Shown one piece after another: positions 37,249-51,900 of a stretch of 64,000 bases of DNA. A program made the translations under genes and the position numbers. How positions within the stretch are numbered: the first letter of the stretch is position 1; the number at the start of each line of letters is the position of its first letter. The stretch is from Xylocopa sonorina. Taxonomy: Eukaryota > Arthropoda > Insecta > Hymenoptera > Apidae. The notes beneath the pieces were generated by a model. It was not told the origin of the DNA. It saw only the letters and a list, made by a program, of their open reading frames with translations, and searched no databases. Location of the stretch: positions 9,052,001 through 9,116,000 of the forward strand of contig NC_135202.1 of NCBI RefSeq assembly GCF_050948175.1. The letters run 5' to 3'.

Positions 37249-40200
37249 AAAAAAAGAGAAACAGTAGTAAATAAAATACTTTGCAGTTCGCGTGGAAAAT
37301 AAAAATCTACTGTACGCGAAACTCAGTTTCACGAAACTGGAGGACTTCCTCTCTGCATCCGCGACACTTTAAATCCCTCGATTGAAGACTATTTCCCCGT
37401 CGAACGGTTGAGAAACAATTTTCGAGACTGACAGTGAAAAAATAGAGAGATAGAAGTGTTTAAAGTCAACCTTATTCGCGCGCCGTCAATCCGCGTTGTA
37501 ACTGCCGATTCTGCGTGCGCTAACGAAAGGATTGGCCCAGCCACCCTGGCCATTTCCATTCCCATTTCCATTCCAATTTCTACGAGGCATGGGATTAACA
37601 AGAGCGATGAAAGCGGCGAACGGAAAACAACGAAAGGACCGCGCGTTGGTTACGGGCGAAAAGGGTGGTAGAAGGTCGTGGAAGGAGGTTGAAAAGGGGG
37701 TGGGGTTGAACCGGGACGAGCCGCAGGGGGCAACGGAAGAGACGAGAAAAGGGCAGAGAGAAGGACAGATTAGCTCTTTACTGTGGTACGATTTAATCTC
37801 TGCTCGCCGCAGGCCTCTCGAAACCGCCCTCTGCCAACCCCTCGCCCGACCGCGGTCATCTTCTTCTCCGCCCTCGCTGGCCCACGGGCCGACGAATCGA
37901 CGGTGCAAAAGCTCCGCTTCAAAGTTTGACTCTCGTTAAGCAGCGCTCGAATGCCCGCCAGACGGACGCGATTAATCTTTCCGCGAAGTGTGCCAGTCGG
38001 CGTCGCGATCGATAGCGTCGCGATGACACGTGGATTTTTGTCTCGATCATATTTTTGAACGCGTGCGTTTCTTGGTCCTTCTCGCAGTTGAACGAAAGAT
38101 ACGCCTCGAGTATCGCGCGTCGATGGATAATTTTTGCAGAGATGACGAAGATTGCTTTAACGTGACGAAACGCGGGGTGATTTAATTTTTGCTTTTTATT
38201 TCGCGCACGAAATTCGGTTCAGCTGAAGTCGAGTTGGTCGCAACGGTAGCCATGATCAACACCCCCACGGTTATTACATCGCGAGGCTGAGGATTAACCA
38301 GAGATTGCGAGCGGTGATAAATGAGCGGCGCTGATAGGGGTTGCTTTTTCGCTTGATTAGATGATCAATTAGACAATGTGATAAATGAGCCGCCACACGA
38401 GCGGAGAAAGATGGGGTACAAGATTGAATATCCACGGTTCACTCTATGAAGACTGGACTCGAACGGTGCTAACTGCGACTGCTTGAACCGATAAACGTTC
38501 CCCAGTGAATGACAGACGTTTAGTTGAACCGGCTGATGAAAAATGAATCTGATACGTACGATTTGTCGTTTGACAGGGTGCGTGGCGGGTTCGATCATTC
38601 TGTTCCGAGGTAATTGATGCGCGATTGATATTGATGGAACGTGGCAAATCGTATCGCGAAATTATTAACGTCACGTCGACTATTTCATTCTATGCTGGGA
38701 GTATTAATGATTCACGCGCTGGAAATAAAATCTATTTTTTTTAATTATCATTGGAAAAATCTTCTAGAAGTGACTCGAACATCCTCAACCAAATATTTTT
38801 ACGAACACTTTACCCCAGAAATGTCTGCTTCCTTAAATATCAAGACTCTTGCAACAAACCCTGCCTTCTCTCAACATCCACGCGAGTCTGAAACACGTTC
38901 GAAGCCATTTGTAATCTCCCCAAGGCTGTGGGACAATATCGACGAAGAATCCGGAAAAACAGCGACAACCGCTCGACGGACAAACGAAAGCGGCGATTTT
39001 AAGCGTATTTGACCGGAAGTCCCCACCGGTGCAGCGCTCGAGGACGGTGCAAAGGCGCCAGGGGATAATGAAAAATGACTGAAGCTGTTGACAAACCGTC
39101 CTCTACTTTCGCCAGACTGTCTGAGGATCGCGAAAAGCTGGTAATCCGTAAAGTACCGGGCAGAGAATCATTAGATCCACCGGAAGTCCTCGTCCAATGG
39201 TTGCTACCAGCGGTTTATAATTGATGGTGGAATCGAGAGGACGATTGATGGTGATGGCATATTAAAACAGGACGACGTTCCTACGAAATTGTTTTATTGA
39301 CACGTCTTGCGATCGCTGGGGGACAGTGGAAGTATTATGAAGGGTGGAGATTTGTGGCTGAACCACGGAACGGGGAGTTCTCAGTGAAACGGTTGGGTGG
39401 TTTGGGTATTGATGAGATATTGATTGCTTTCAATTGCTGGTGAAGCTCTGTGTTCTCGTTTTTTATGTGGACGGGTAAAAGGTTTTGAGACGCTGGATAG
39501 AAAGTGCAATGGTATTCGTTAAAGCGAACATTTTTAACCAAGGAATTGAAATTAAAGATTCGACGTTGGTGTTGATGAATGAACATGAAAATGTTTAAGT
39601 TGTATCGAAGCAATAATTAATGGAAAGCTGACGGGTTAAGAGAAGCCACGTTCGAAGAATATATCTAATGGCGAACGAGGTTCGATTATTTGAGAACTCG
39701 CAGGACGAACGAAGGACTGACAAATGAAAGCTTAATGGAACGCTGATGCGCGTGAAGAGGATAGGCGAATTTCAAACCGGCGAAACATTGCACGATACAA
39801 GAAAGATTAATGGGGTTACAATAAGCAAATCGTCTGGCGCTAACAAAAGATTTATGACTGGGTAGAACGAAAGATTTATGGAACCTCCGCTTCCGCAGAA
39901 ACGATTCGCTAATTATTATTCAGAAAATAAAGAAATAGATCCGTACAAGTTTAATATTATACTTGCTACATGAATAACGTACTTCCAGTACTGTAACTCT
40001 TCCGAAGAGAAAGCAATCTAACCTCAGCCCTCAATCTCTTTGGCTATTAATCACTCTGTACGCAATAAAAATCGCACACATTCTTCTCATGCCACGAATC
40101 CACCAATCAAATCCGCGCCACGATGAATACCCGTCGATCTCGAAAATAAAAAAAAGAACACGATCGAGAGTGGAACGCAGATAAAAGACGTACATCATCC

Positions 40201-43200
40201 CATCGTTTCCACCGATATTGCGAGGGTGGCATCAATTAATTGGACAGGCCAGATTATTTACCACTGTCGCGCGTTCCTCGAGCTACAGCCATCGTTCTCC
40301 AGTTTCTTGCGCGACCTCTCGCGGTCTCAAGGAAACCGGTCACGTCCTGGCAAGAATAACGTCGTCGAGAATGCGACTGCGGCTGATGGATCGAGGCGAA
40401 AAACACCCGAGTGGGCCACGTCTTCAGCTTCCTACGCCTGCAGCTTTCTTGGAAAGCTGGCGTAATTAGTCGACGTTCGCGGCATCGGTCAAAGAGCATT
40501 TACTGGCGAACCAAAACGCCGTCGAATCATCTTACGTCTACCAAGTACCTCGAAGCTTATTTCGAAGTGAACTCCTTGCGATACTCGTCAGAAATGATCC
40601 AACCTTTTTCATCAATCATCGCATCAACTAACTTATTCCTCAAAACCGCAAGTTCTCATCTAAGCAACTCAACCCAATACCACACACCTTAAACTTCCAA
40701 CGAACCACGATCATTCTCGATCGTAACGTCGTGCGATCAAACGCACAGATATCAGAGAACTGCATTGGATCGACCATCGAGACAAGAACGCGCGTAATCG
40801 GTGATTAACAGGTCGCTTCCTCGAGCAGGCGTTCAGTTCGTTCCAGGATGGAACCGCGGAACCAACGACGGACGCACGCGCGGCTGTTATTGCACTCGTC
40901 GTCCGATGACAGGCATTGAGCATTGTTCTCCAGGCCCCGCGTCGACAATGGGAACACGCCTGAGACGCCTACCTGCTCCCCCTGTTTCCCACCGTCCTGC
41001 GGGCCTATTCTACTTGCTAAGTAACTTCGAGCGGTAGACACAGCGCCAGAGAGATACACGGCCACTTGTTTCGCCGCGGAACAATGAGGCCAAGAATGTC
41101 AATGGCTTCTTCCATTGTCACGCGCGCGCGGCAATATTGTCCCGTGGGCTGTTCAGACACCGCTGTTCCCGTCGATGCGTCCAGACGTTTTTCCCGCAAT
41201 TTATTTCGCGTCGTCGCGTTGCTCTTTCTGGGCTTTGCTTTTGGGACGAGGGTGAGCTTCGATGGCGGTACGAAGGGATATGACAAACGTTCCCGATTAG
41301 TTTCGCTGGCGATTAGATTAGTAACTTCTGTTAAACGAGGCATCGAATTGTCATAATTATCGACGATTGCTGGCGCCAACGGGGGGTGGTAACGAGGAGA
41401 CTGCACGGTTGCTCGATTCCTTAACTTCAATCGACGTATTGCAACTGACGCGCTCGCTTCCTGCCGTGGACACCTCCTGGAAGATGTCTACGAGCCGTCT
41501 GAAAGTTGTACGAGAACTCTATCGGGCTCTAAACGTCTCGAGAATCGATGACAACGCTGTCGAGGGAGGTTCTTGGTGCTCGTGCTCGATTATTGGACGC
41601 GGAGGGTGCAAGATGAATTTCTTTTCTATGTATTTTTTGTTACGAGACAGGAGATGGAGACAAAGAGGGTTGTTTTGTTTTTTAATCGTGTAGATGGAGA
41701 TAGAGGAAACGTTCTGCGTCGAGGAGCATTAAGCGTCATTTTCAGAACGAGGCTTAAATTTCAGGAACAGGAGGGCCTGGGGAGTTATTCTAATCCGCGT
41801 CTGGATCTGTTTGTGTCTTAATATCTGGGGTATGTCATCAGCACAAGCTGTGCTCACTTGAAACAATTTTCGAGCACGTTTATCCGTCGCGCGCAGCCAG
41901 TAAAATACTACCAACTCCAAGAAAGCCTCCACCCCCATCTTTTGTACTTCGTACTGGCGGTTGAAACTTTACACGTCCCTGAGAGACCATAAAAACTTGC
42001 AGAATAAATGTACGAGATTGCTATGAACACATTTCAGATGGCGAATAATTAAAAGGAGAGATCGTAATCGTGATTGTAAGTAGAAGGAACACTGTTCAGT
42101 GACGATGGACTACGCATAGTCAGACGTTGCTATTTCTAATCGAACATGTATTAAGTTTCAATAAAATAATTTTTAGACGAAACGAGCAGCATGCTCTTCT
42201 CTGTTCTGTTAAGTCCTAAATCAATATTCCAAAGGGTAGTCGCGAGCACCGTGAAGAATATTTAAAATGCCTCGTTTCTGAGCGCGGAAAACAATGGGGT
42301 GCAACTAGCAGAGTGAAAGGCACTCCCCGGTGAAAGCAACGTGGCTTCTTTTCTTATCTCGTTTCGCTCCTTTTGTGCTCTGGACCGGGAATAAGGGAGA
42401 CGGGAGCCAGCAGCCAGATTAGGCGGAGTACAAACACAGTGGAGTAGACAATTATAGTCAGACAGTGGACGCGGGCCACTGTAGTCGAATGGTCTTGCTC
42501 CTGACACCTGATATAATAATTCCTTTCGCGGCTCATCGCTCGAATCGACTTTCTTCGACGTCTCGCGAATGCGCAGCCTCGAAGAAAATTCCAAATACCC
42601 TACTAAATTTACTATTCGCATAACACACGCAATAATTTTCTCCTATAATTTCCGCGTGTCGATACCAGTTGTTAATTCTCTTGACTCTCCACCGTTTGGG
42701 CCGCGCGGTGATTTATAAGCTTCGACTGGGAATGATCGAAACGTTCGATCGATTTTACACCGGCGAAAAAGTGACGATCAATCTTGAGAGAGATCCTTCT
42801 GGCCGCGTTTGTCCCTTGACTCGTGACCGAATAATTTTTTGGAGCGTGAACGTCGATCGATGGACTCGATAAAAAAGCGGAGGACGAGGCTGCCGGGGAA
42901 ATTCGACGGACTTTTGACGTCAGCCACTAATTCTTCGCGCGCCGGAGGCAAGGAAATTGTCATTTCGCCGACAACTATTTTTTATTACTTCCTTGATTTA
43001 CGATCGAGGAACGATTACTCTTAACGATCCTCGTGAAACCCAAAAACCGAACCAGAAACCTTACGAAATTGCGCGTAACCCTAATGCAACACGATCTCGA
43101 GTAAGATTAACGTTGAATAAAATTAAAAAAAGAAAGAAATGTATTAATCAAACCAGCAGAAACAGTCCCGATATCCTCTTCGTCCTCTGCAATCACCGGA

Positions 43201-44451
43201 GAACCTTTGATCAACCGCGTTCGCCCAGCAAAAGTGGACACCAAAAGAGGAGATCTAAAGAGAATATCCAGCCTAACTGCAGCGGCGAACAGAGGAATAA
43301 AAAAAGGAATGAGGAAAAGGGGGAGAGAGTCGTCAGAGGGAAGACCAGAGACGAAGGAAAGGGGACCTGTCCCCGGGGCAGCGTGCACGGACGGGGTTCA
43401 ACGATGGAAATCCACGGAAACGCAGGAGTCAGACGGGCCGCTGCTAATCTGAATCGGACGTGCTCGCACTCTAATATTTCAACGAGTGTCAAGAGCAAAA
43501 CTGGCTGCTCGCAAGACTCTTCAAAAGCCCAATTCCGCCGAGTTCCCAGCGTTTCCCGCGACCTCCCCCGTCGCGCCAACCCCAACCCCGCGAACCCGTG
43601 TCCCTTTTCCTTTCCCGACCAGCTAATCCACCGACGTTCCGTTTCTCCACCGCGCAACCGTTGCCGTTGGGTATCAGCCGAGTACGATTTCGGAACAAAA
43701 ATCCGCGGGACCTGCGACCCTGAGCGTTTCGCCCCGATAATTACGAGCAGCTGGGTCATTGTTGCAGAGGGTGTGAGCTCGCTCGCGGCTCTTTTGACGC
43801 TCCCTCTGTCTCTCTTCTCCGATTGGAAAAGGATGAGCCACGATACCTCGTCCGTGGCGAAGTACGGAGTACTGGCTTTGCGATTTGCGAAGGGTGCAGA
43901 GGGTGCGAAAGTGGAATGGCTACGTATAGCTCTGTCAAAGAAATAGCCTCTGGTTAGGAGTGCAAAATGTCTCTACATATCGTAATAGAGTGAAAATGGA
44001 TCTTGGGTGACCATTTCGTGAACAATAGAGAGATATTCGATGTACTTAAGAATGGTTAAATTGGAAAAGGAATTATTCTATTGATATATCGGTCGATGAA
44101 GCTTCCTGACGATTTTCGAATGTCCTCTAAACTCGATCGAGGCGACAATGCCGCGCAAGCGACGACGTTTTTGACCCGAAAGAAGCTCCTCTTATATTCA
44201 AATAGGGGATCACCGGAGGCAGCGTGAGCGGCGCGTAAACTGACGGCTGGGGAATTTTCTACGGCCGTAAAGCCGTTGGGGGAAGCTGCCACGACGTACT
44301 CGCGAGGGGTCGCCCGTGAAATTTTGTCGGGCTGCGAAGCATGTGCCACCCGGATGAACTTTATCCACTTTATCCGCTTGGACCGGCGCAACTTCGCTAA
44401 TTTTCCCGCGAACAAAAGGACCAACTTCCAATGGATGGGATTACAGAGGGC

Positions 44452-44466
44452 GGGGGGGGGGGGGGG
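44452..44466 (+). repeat. Poly-G tract (15)
   Basis: Uninterrupted G run following TTACAGAGGGC; it interrupts open frames on both strands. Confidence 0.9.
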
Positions 44467-45964
44467 CCAGGTTGGAAATTCGGCTGTGCTTATCGTCGGG
44501 ACAGTGATTGGCTCCATCTGCCGCCTGTTCGTCGCGGAAGTTCAATTAATTTTAAGCGCCAGTTTGCGATCAGCATAAACGGGGATTCATGGAAACGGCG
44601 ATAAACTGCTTTGAAATCCCCATTCAGAGATTCTCTTTTCAAGGTTGAACGTATATACGCGTAAGCCGATTTACCCGAGACACATGTCACCAGTTTCACT
44701 GTCTCCGTTCGCGCGCGCGTGCACAACGGAGTGGCGAGACTTTTAGAGAGATCGCTCGACGAATTTCCATCGATATCCATCGTGGCACGTCAGCATCCGC
44801 GAACGGGATAGCACGCGAGGATCGAAAGGGCCAAGTCTGGGGCGAAGTCGAGGGAGGAAGGCCGGAAGGTTAAGTAGAACGAGCCCCTCTCGCATCCAGG
44901 AGGGGAGATGACGAGGGTAAGAGGCGGCGACACGGATCTTAACGCCCTCTAACCTCTGTCTCAGCTCGTTGCTCCATTTCTCGAAAGGGTTTACACACTT
45001 TTTCCGCGAGCGTTTGAGCACGTAATACACGCTGCTCGAGTGCCAGTAGTTTGCTTAACAATGCGACCACCCCCGGTGCCCCACACCCTCTGCTCTGTAC
45101 GCGGAACGCTGCGAGAGACTCAGGAACGGATCTCGAGGAATGCCAGCCGTTCCTCGTCACTCCCACGGAAATTCGTCGGGAAATAAATCGGGAAAAGTCG
45201 AACCTCTCGCGCGAACGCGTAAAGGGGATGCTATCGACACTTCTAACGCTGTCTATTACACACTTTTCTGTCTCGTTCCAGAAAATATCGTCTCTATATA
45301 GAATAAATTTCCTCTTGCAAATTTATTGCCAGCGAACGATCTTCGCGAGCGTGAAATATTTATTTTCATATTTTATAGAACCTCGTTGATCCGTTTTCTA
45401 CGGGGAACAGAGAAAGAAACGAGCTTCACGGGTTACCACTGAGACGGACAGGCTGTCCCGCCACGCGAGATTGTTTGAAGAGAGGCTACAAGGTTTTTGC
45501 ATGGCGTCAGTTTCTTTCGTCCCGGTGCTGTATGCGGTGTAATCACAGTAATTAATTGCTTCCCCGAGCGTTCTGTTCTACCTGTCGGCCTCGCCCGTTC
45601 CTCGAATCGTTTCCAGATTGCAATTAAAAACCTCGTTTGTTCGGAGTTACACTCGACGTGGAATACGAGTAGATCGATCAGGTCAATTTCGAATATTTTA
45701 TCTACGAAATTAATTCGAATTAGACTCCAAGATACAGAGTGTCATCTTAAAACAAAACAAAAAAAAAAAGAAACAACCTCGTAATAAAAGAATTCATGAC
45801 TGGCATTACTTTGCTCGCGAAAAGAGATTCTCTTCGCCGACGAGAAACGTTTCGAACCTGAGGGACTTCAAAGTTTGCAATCCACACAACGCGCAGCGAT
45901 GATCTCGGGGCGAAGACGAGAGCAAACAGGGAGGCGGATACGCAGCGCAGCCCGGGGCTGATTA

Positions 45965-45994
45965 TTTTTTTTTTTTCCTTTTTTCTTTTTTTTT
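45965..45994 (+). repeat. T-rich tract
   Basis: About 30 bases of T broken by three C. On the minus strand it produces lysine runs inside a 237-codon open frame, a sign that the frame is not a gene. Confidence 0.85.
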
Positions 45995-48900
45995 CACGTA
46001 GCAACGCGGCCACCAGCCACGTGGATGCGAACGTTCGCCACAATGGACGGATCAAGGAGTGTCGGGGGTTAATTAACGGCCCGCGCACCGAGAAACAACG
46101 GGAGAAAGAAGGAACTAATGGGGCGACGGGGACGGGGGACGCGGGCGACAAAAGCGCGTAAGGCTCGAACGAAAGAGAACCCCGCGTGGAACGACGGGAG
46201 CCTGAGTGCCCGCGGCCACTGTCACGTTCTAAGGAATGGAATACGTGATAGTCGACCCCTTTCTGGAAACGCGATGGCTTACGGGCTGTTGGCCACTGAG
46301 AGGACGTGGACGTACCTGTATTTCGAATGGTTCCTCTAAATAAATAAAACCTACGCTCTACTTCCCTCTGCAGGGTGGTGGCAGGAAGGATTCTTTCCGC
46401 TCGACAGGCAACGTAAAGTAGCAAGTATCGCAGCCAGCTTCCCGATGGCTTAAATAGCACTTATTTAGGACGCGTTATTTAAATGACAAACTAGCATGCG
46501 TCCAACGAGGATGCTTCGTGTTCTAGTTCACCGATCACGGCGTCGCTCGACTGGTTACCGCTAACGTGATTGGTCAGCTGAGCAGTTAACCCTTTTAAGG
46601 ACGTGCAATTTTATCTTATCGATAAATAATGTGTCGATGTGACAGTGTAACGTAACATGTTGCAAAACGTGGTCCTCTGAACGTCGAGAACCTGTTATAC
46701 TCTTACGAATCTGAGGATCGCGATGCAATCTCGGAATCCAATGAATCGCGAGCAGACTTCGAGCTATCCCTCCCAGCACTTAAATCTCGGCATCGATAAC
46801 TCGACGCGAGGATCCCCTTAATCCCCACTTCATTGAATCCAGCTTCATAATACGCGACGCAATATCGCATCGAGAAAAATTGGAAACGAGACACCGAATC
46901 GGAGAAACGAGAAAGAGGATGGGAGAAAAAAGGAAGAGGCAGAGGGGGCGGAAGAGGAGGGAAGGGATCGAGTTACTTTTCCAGGGGTTGCGGGATCGCT
47001 ATCCGAGAAAGTTTCCCTCTGGCATCGAAGACAGGATTTACAGGCATTGGAACTCTGATATGGTCCCACGGAAAGGAAATCCAAATTGTCGACTATCGAG
47101 GAGAGGGTAGGGGCTAGGATTAAAGGGCAGCTCGGCCGTTTAATTTCCGTCCTGACAAAACAACCGGAGGGAATCTCAAGTGGAGGCCGCGGAATCGTTA
47201 ATGAACCCCTTCGAATCGCGTCTAACCGTGGTCCGGCTTTTGAATTGCAGATTTACTTCGCCCCTATCGACGGATAAATCGCAAAACTACCGAACGTGGA
47301 AAAAAGTGTGCTCGCTGACGACTCGCAAAAAGAGCTATGAAAAACAGGGTGGCGATATTGAAGAGTTCCTTTAGAATACCTTGAAAGTGCGTTGAATTCG
47401 CGTGACAACAAGTGGTTGCAATTAGAATGAGGAAAAAAATTAGAACGATTTGCAACGTTAAACAGGATGTTTAATTAATGAAACAACGTGTAATTAAACG
47501 TTAAGCGAGGTGAGTGTATCTCGTGATATCGCGTTGAATATCAGGGGCATTATATTCTAAAGGCGTCCGACCAAGCACCATCCTAAACTCCTTAGCCGAC
47601 GTTTAATTAGACAACTCTACTCGCGAGTGTGTCTGGCTATGGACGGTGGAGTTCTACTGGCGCTCATGAATACTTGACAAAATCTATTCTGCTGCAGCCT
47701 GGCTGGCCAAACACGCGACCATTCTACTGAACCCAGCCCGATACCGCACGATGGTATTCTACTGTCGATCTTTGGCCAACTTTGACCGCGTTCCAAGTTA
47801 CTCTCCCGCGACGTATTCAACTGAATTGCAGCTGCATTTTACTGGTAATACAATCGAACATTATTCATTCAAGTTTTTCATATTTAACAACCAAACGAAT
47901 TATCGAACGACCCCTCGAAAGATGGTTTCAATCCTTTTCAACGCGAACGCAAAGTCGAACTGTAATCCCTCTGGAAGGAATATCTCTCCACTGGCAAAGA
48001 TAGTGTCACCCTCGCCCAGCGAATCAACGCGAGCACTCGATCAACCCTTTGGGTGTCGAAAATAATAATTTCGTCGAGTGAAAGGGAAAGTAGATTGTGA
48101 AAGTGGAGAAAATAACAGGAGGAGGGGGTGTACCGTGTTCTCGTGTAAAGGGCAGTGTCGTGTACGGTAATGATTTTCCCTGACGGTCCACTCGAGGGGT
48201 GGTCGCGGAGGGAGAGACGGGTATCAATGGCGGCGCAGGGGCAGGGCGAAAAAAGGAAAAAAAAAAAATTATGCCGCCGGAGTTTGAGAGGCTGTGAAAC
48301 GAACTGAAAGCGTCCTCTCGTGCCGTCGCACAAAGACTCTAATGATGTGAGCTTGTAAGCTCACCCACGCAAACCAACTGGAAATCACCCTTCGTTCTGG
48401 TCTGCGTGTCGAGCCCTGGCTTCGTTAGAACCGGACGGCCACGGTGACCGCTTTCCGCCCGAAAAGGAACGGATGAAAAAAGGTGTACGTAACAAAGCCA
48501 GCGAGGAGTGAACGGGGCGAGATGAGTGGGCGATGGAAACTGCAAGATGGGACACCGCGACGCGAATTAGGAACATCGCCGGGTACGATGATGGACAGTG
48601 ATGAAAGATGCTGGGATTTTAAGGTTAAGTAGCGCCAAGTGCGATGAGAAATGGAAAATTCTGGATCTTCTTCTTCTTCTCTTTTTTTTCCGACCACGAT
48701 GAAGTGGATTTAGAAGAAGATTCATGGTTACATTAAAATTGTATTAATATGAAATATAATGGAAGAAGATATCTAGAACTTAGGAAAACGTAATCACATA
48801 TTTCGAATCTAAGAATAGACGTTTGATTACCCAACGTAGCTAAATAAAATACCGCCTCTAGACAGTATTATCTCAGCTGCTAAATTCGTATCTACTTATC

Positions 48901-51900
48901 CAATTTTCCAGCATTTTTATTTCACCCACGTCATCAGCGTCGCCCTCGAATTACTGCCGTCACCAATACCACTGGTCTCCTTTTCGTACGAACGCAACGA
49001 CGACGCGAACGAAAATTAATGGCTGCGACCGAAATTTCTTGAAACATTTCTGCGGAACAGAACGGACGCTAAATTACCGCGTTATTTATAACGGGAACGC
49101 TTCCACCGGTTTCATCGTGGCGAGCCTGACGCTCGCCTTAATAACAAGCCCGTGTACAGGATCCGAAAAATTGATTACGCTCCGCGAACAGCCGCCCTTC
49201 TTTTCGTCCGCTCGAGAAAATAAACGACGCATTAATATAAATATAACATCGATAACAGACACTAACGACGTCAGTCGACCAGCGACCTATATTCCGAGTT
49301 TCGTAAGAATATTACGAAGAGAAGTTTCGCGCAGATGTTGCGAGGGGGTGGTTGTCTCGAGGCGAGAGCCCAGAAGATCAGACAAAATGACTTATTGCCT
49401 CCAACTAATAATTGCTCTGATGCGCGGACGATGCAGTTTCAGGGAGTTTTCGAGTTTTCCTCGATGCAAATTAAGACGGGGCATTTTCATCCCCCGCGGA
49501 GGCGCGCGAACGTGGTTAAGGGTTGCGAAGTACGCTGTTGATCGTCGAGATCATGAATATTTTGGTAACGTCGAAAAATGATATGGATGGAGATTTTATT
49601 CAGATTCCAAGCAGTTCTATCGTGGGAACGGAGAATGGAAAAGTACGCGGAACTTGCGAGAGTCATCTTCGAGATAACTTTTCGAAGCAGCTTGAAGAAT
49701 GACAGAACGGCTAGTTCTCTGTAGAGCTTCCGCTGTCTCGATGCGGAAATACGAAAATTCGCGACATCTCAGATTTATGAACGTCGTCGAGTTTTTCGAC
49801 GAAAAAAGTACGGGCGTTTATAAGCCGTTGGGGAACTATTTGAAAGTGTCTGAAGTCGAATAATCGTGCGGCGAGGAGAATGCGGCTTCGAATAAATTTC
49901 CTTCGAAAAGGCGTACTCTCGCGGCCACGTGTCCGACTGCGAATCAAACTTCTTATTCAAAGCGCAAGAGAGATTCACGTGAAACGCACGGCAGGGCTTC
50001 TATGCAAGCCGCTGTTTTATTTCAAGATTTTTAACGGTCCGCGAAGCCTCTTTTTCGAAAGGAGACGCGAACACAAAAGGATCAGCGGCATTTCCATGCG
50101 GAAAAGAGAAACGTCCGCCAGAAAACAGCTATAGAATACCGTGAAAGAATCCCTTATCTCGAACAGCAGTCTTTTTAAACGCTTATCGTTTGTACACGAA
50201 ACTCTCGGGATTGAAGCCAGCCTAACACGTTCCTTTTGCTCGAAAATATCCGTTCGAAAACGTCTTAGACTATTTAATAATATTTAACGTAGTTTACAAT
50301 TTCTCTAAACAATTCTCACGTGTACTTGCCATTTTCTCGCGGACGAGAATCAAAGATAATTTCGAGCTTCGATTCACTCTGGTTTTCCTACGAGAAAGCA
50401 TGGAAAAGTTTCAACCGCGAGGGATTTTCGGCCGGAAATCTCTGTCACGAATTCCTCCCCCGTGTATCGATGATGCATAGTGTTCCCAGCGCGGTCTCGC
50501 AGCCTCGAGAGAAAAAAAAAAGAGGGCATTCGAGATTCTTCGCCGGTTGCTCGTCGTAAATCACGCTGAGAAACGCACGGGCGGCCGCGATAAATCTGCG
50601 GGGATTTTTAATCCGCGGAGGAGCAGGACGACACCGCGAAGCGATGCGAGGTGCACAGAAAGGGGGCGAGTTTCTTCGAGTGGAAACACCGTCCGCGGTC
50701 AGGTTCGAAACGAGGTTCCTCTTTTTCGATTATTCCAAGTTCTTCTTATTTTTCATTATTCAAGGTAGTAAAGAATCCTTTGTCGCGTGAACGATAAGTA
50801 ATGGGTTCGAAGAATTTTTCTCGCGCGCCATTAAGTACCAAGAACAAGTGGAACAGGTCAACGATAAAAGAAGCGAGGACGTTTCTTCTTCAATAAACAT
50901 TTCACACAGTACACTTATGAGACTTTGAATTATTTCTCTTGTTACGTGTACGAAAAAAATTCTAAACAGAGTTGCATAACGAAAAAAAAGCTGCCCTGTC
51001 GAAAAGATGATAAACTAGTTCGGAAAAATTGCTCAGCGTCCCCTGCTGAAACACCATAAAAAGGCGAGAATAACTAAAAGCAGAAAATCAACTGACGCAT
51101 AAAGAGTTGGTCGTAAAAAAGTCACCCTAATCCTCTGGCCAGCCTCGTTTCCCCCGCCATAAATATTCATTTCGGCGCGCGTCCGGCTCGCGCGCAGGCT
51201 AATTCATAATTAATCGACGCTGGGTTACGACGGCGAAATTCATCAACAGCTACCGGTCCCGTAAAACACCGTTGGCTGGCTCGAACGATCGCGCGAGTCA
51301 CGCGAGGGAATAAAAGGTGGACGTTGGATAATGCGCAGGAAATAAGTCTGTGGAAGCGTTTTACGGGGGCTCGACTGGCGGCTGACAGTAACTTACTGTT
51401 CCGCAGAACGGAGCCTTCAAGGGTGGTGGATGGGCGAAGAAAAGGAGGAGGTTTAACTGGGAAGAAATTTCGCGGAATAATCTGAAAGATCCATGGGATT
51501 AGCAGCTTCGTTATCCGTTTCGATGGGGTTATTCTGACGGCGAGCAGGGCGGATATCCCTCGTTTAACGGGATGTTCATTTTACATTCGTCGGTCGTCCG
51601 GGAAATTAGAAGACAATTTTCTTCGGGGGAAGTATAAATATTTGAGAGGAGAGAGGAGAATGGCGATGCTCGAGCGACGATTAAATTAAGAGAGATGGCT
51701 TTTCTTCCGTGTTTGAAAATGATTAAGCCATCATTTCCAGAGAATGTATTAAAACAACTTATTGTTGATAGAGGAAGGTATTTCGAATCGAATAAAAACG
51801 AAAGAAACTTAAATTTAATGATAAATGGTGAGCGGAGAATTGTTCGAATAAAGCATCATCTGTTGCGTTTCAATAGCGCAGAGAATCTAAGTAGAGGAAG

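Larger units (their letters stand above)
36001..48000 (-). other. Intron 1, middle third
   Basis: Ordinary intronic DNA. It contains a short duplication at 36897-36980, a TTC microsatellite at 37234-37248, a 15-base poly-G tract at 44452-44466 and a T-rich tract at 45965-45994. Two CAGAGGGTG motifs lie 132 bases apart (43765 and 43897), with a reverse copy at 45084. Open frames of 180-330 codons between 42957 and 46460 occur on both strands over the same bases and show no domain. Confidence 0.55.

Noticed and set aside
42957..43946. 329-codon plus-strand open frame
   Set aside because: Low-complexity Arg/Ser/Asn/Pro-rich translation, with a 182-codon open frame on the opposite strand over the same bases. 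No recognisable domain.
45747..46460. 237-codon minus-strand open frame
   Set aside because: It runs through a T-rich tract that becomes a lysine run. No domain, and the ends are hydrophobic by composition only.
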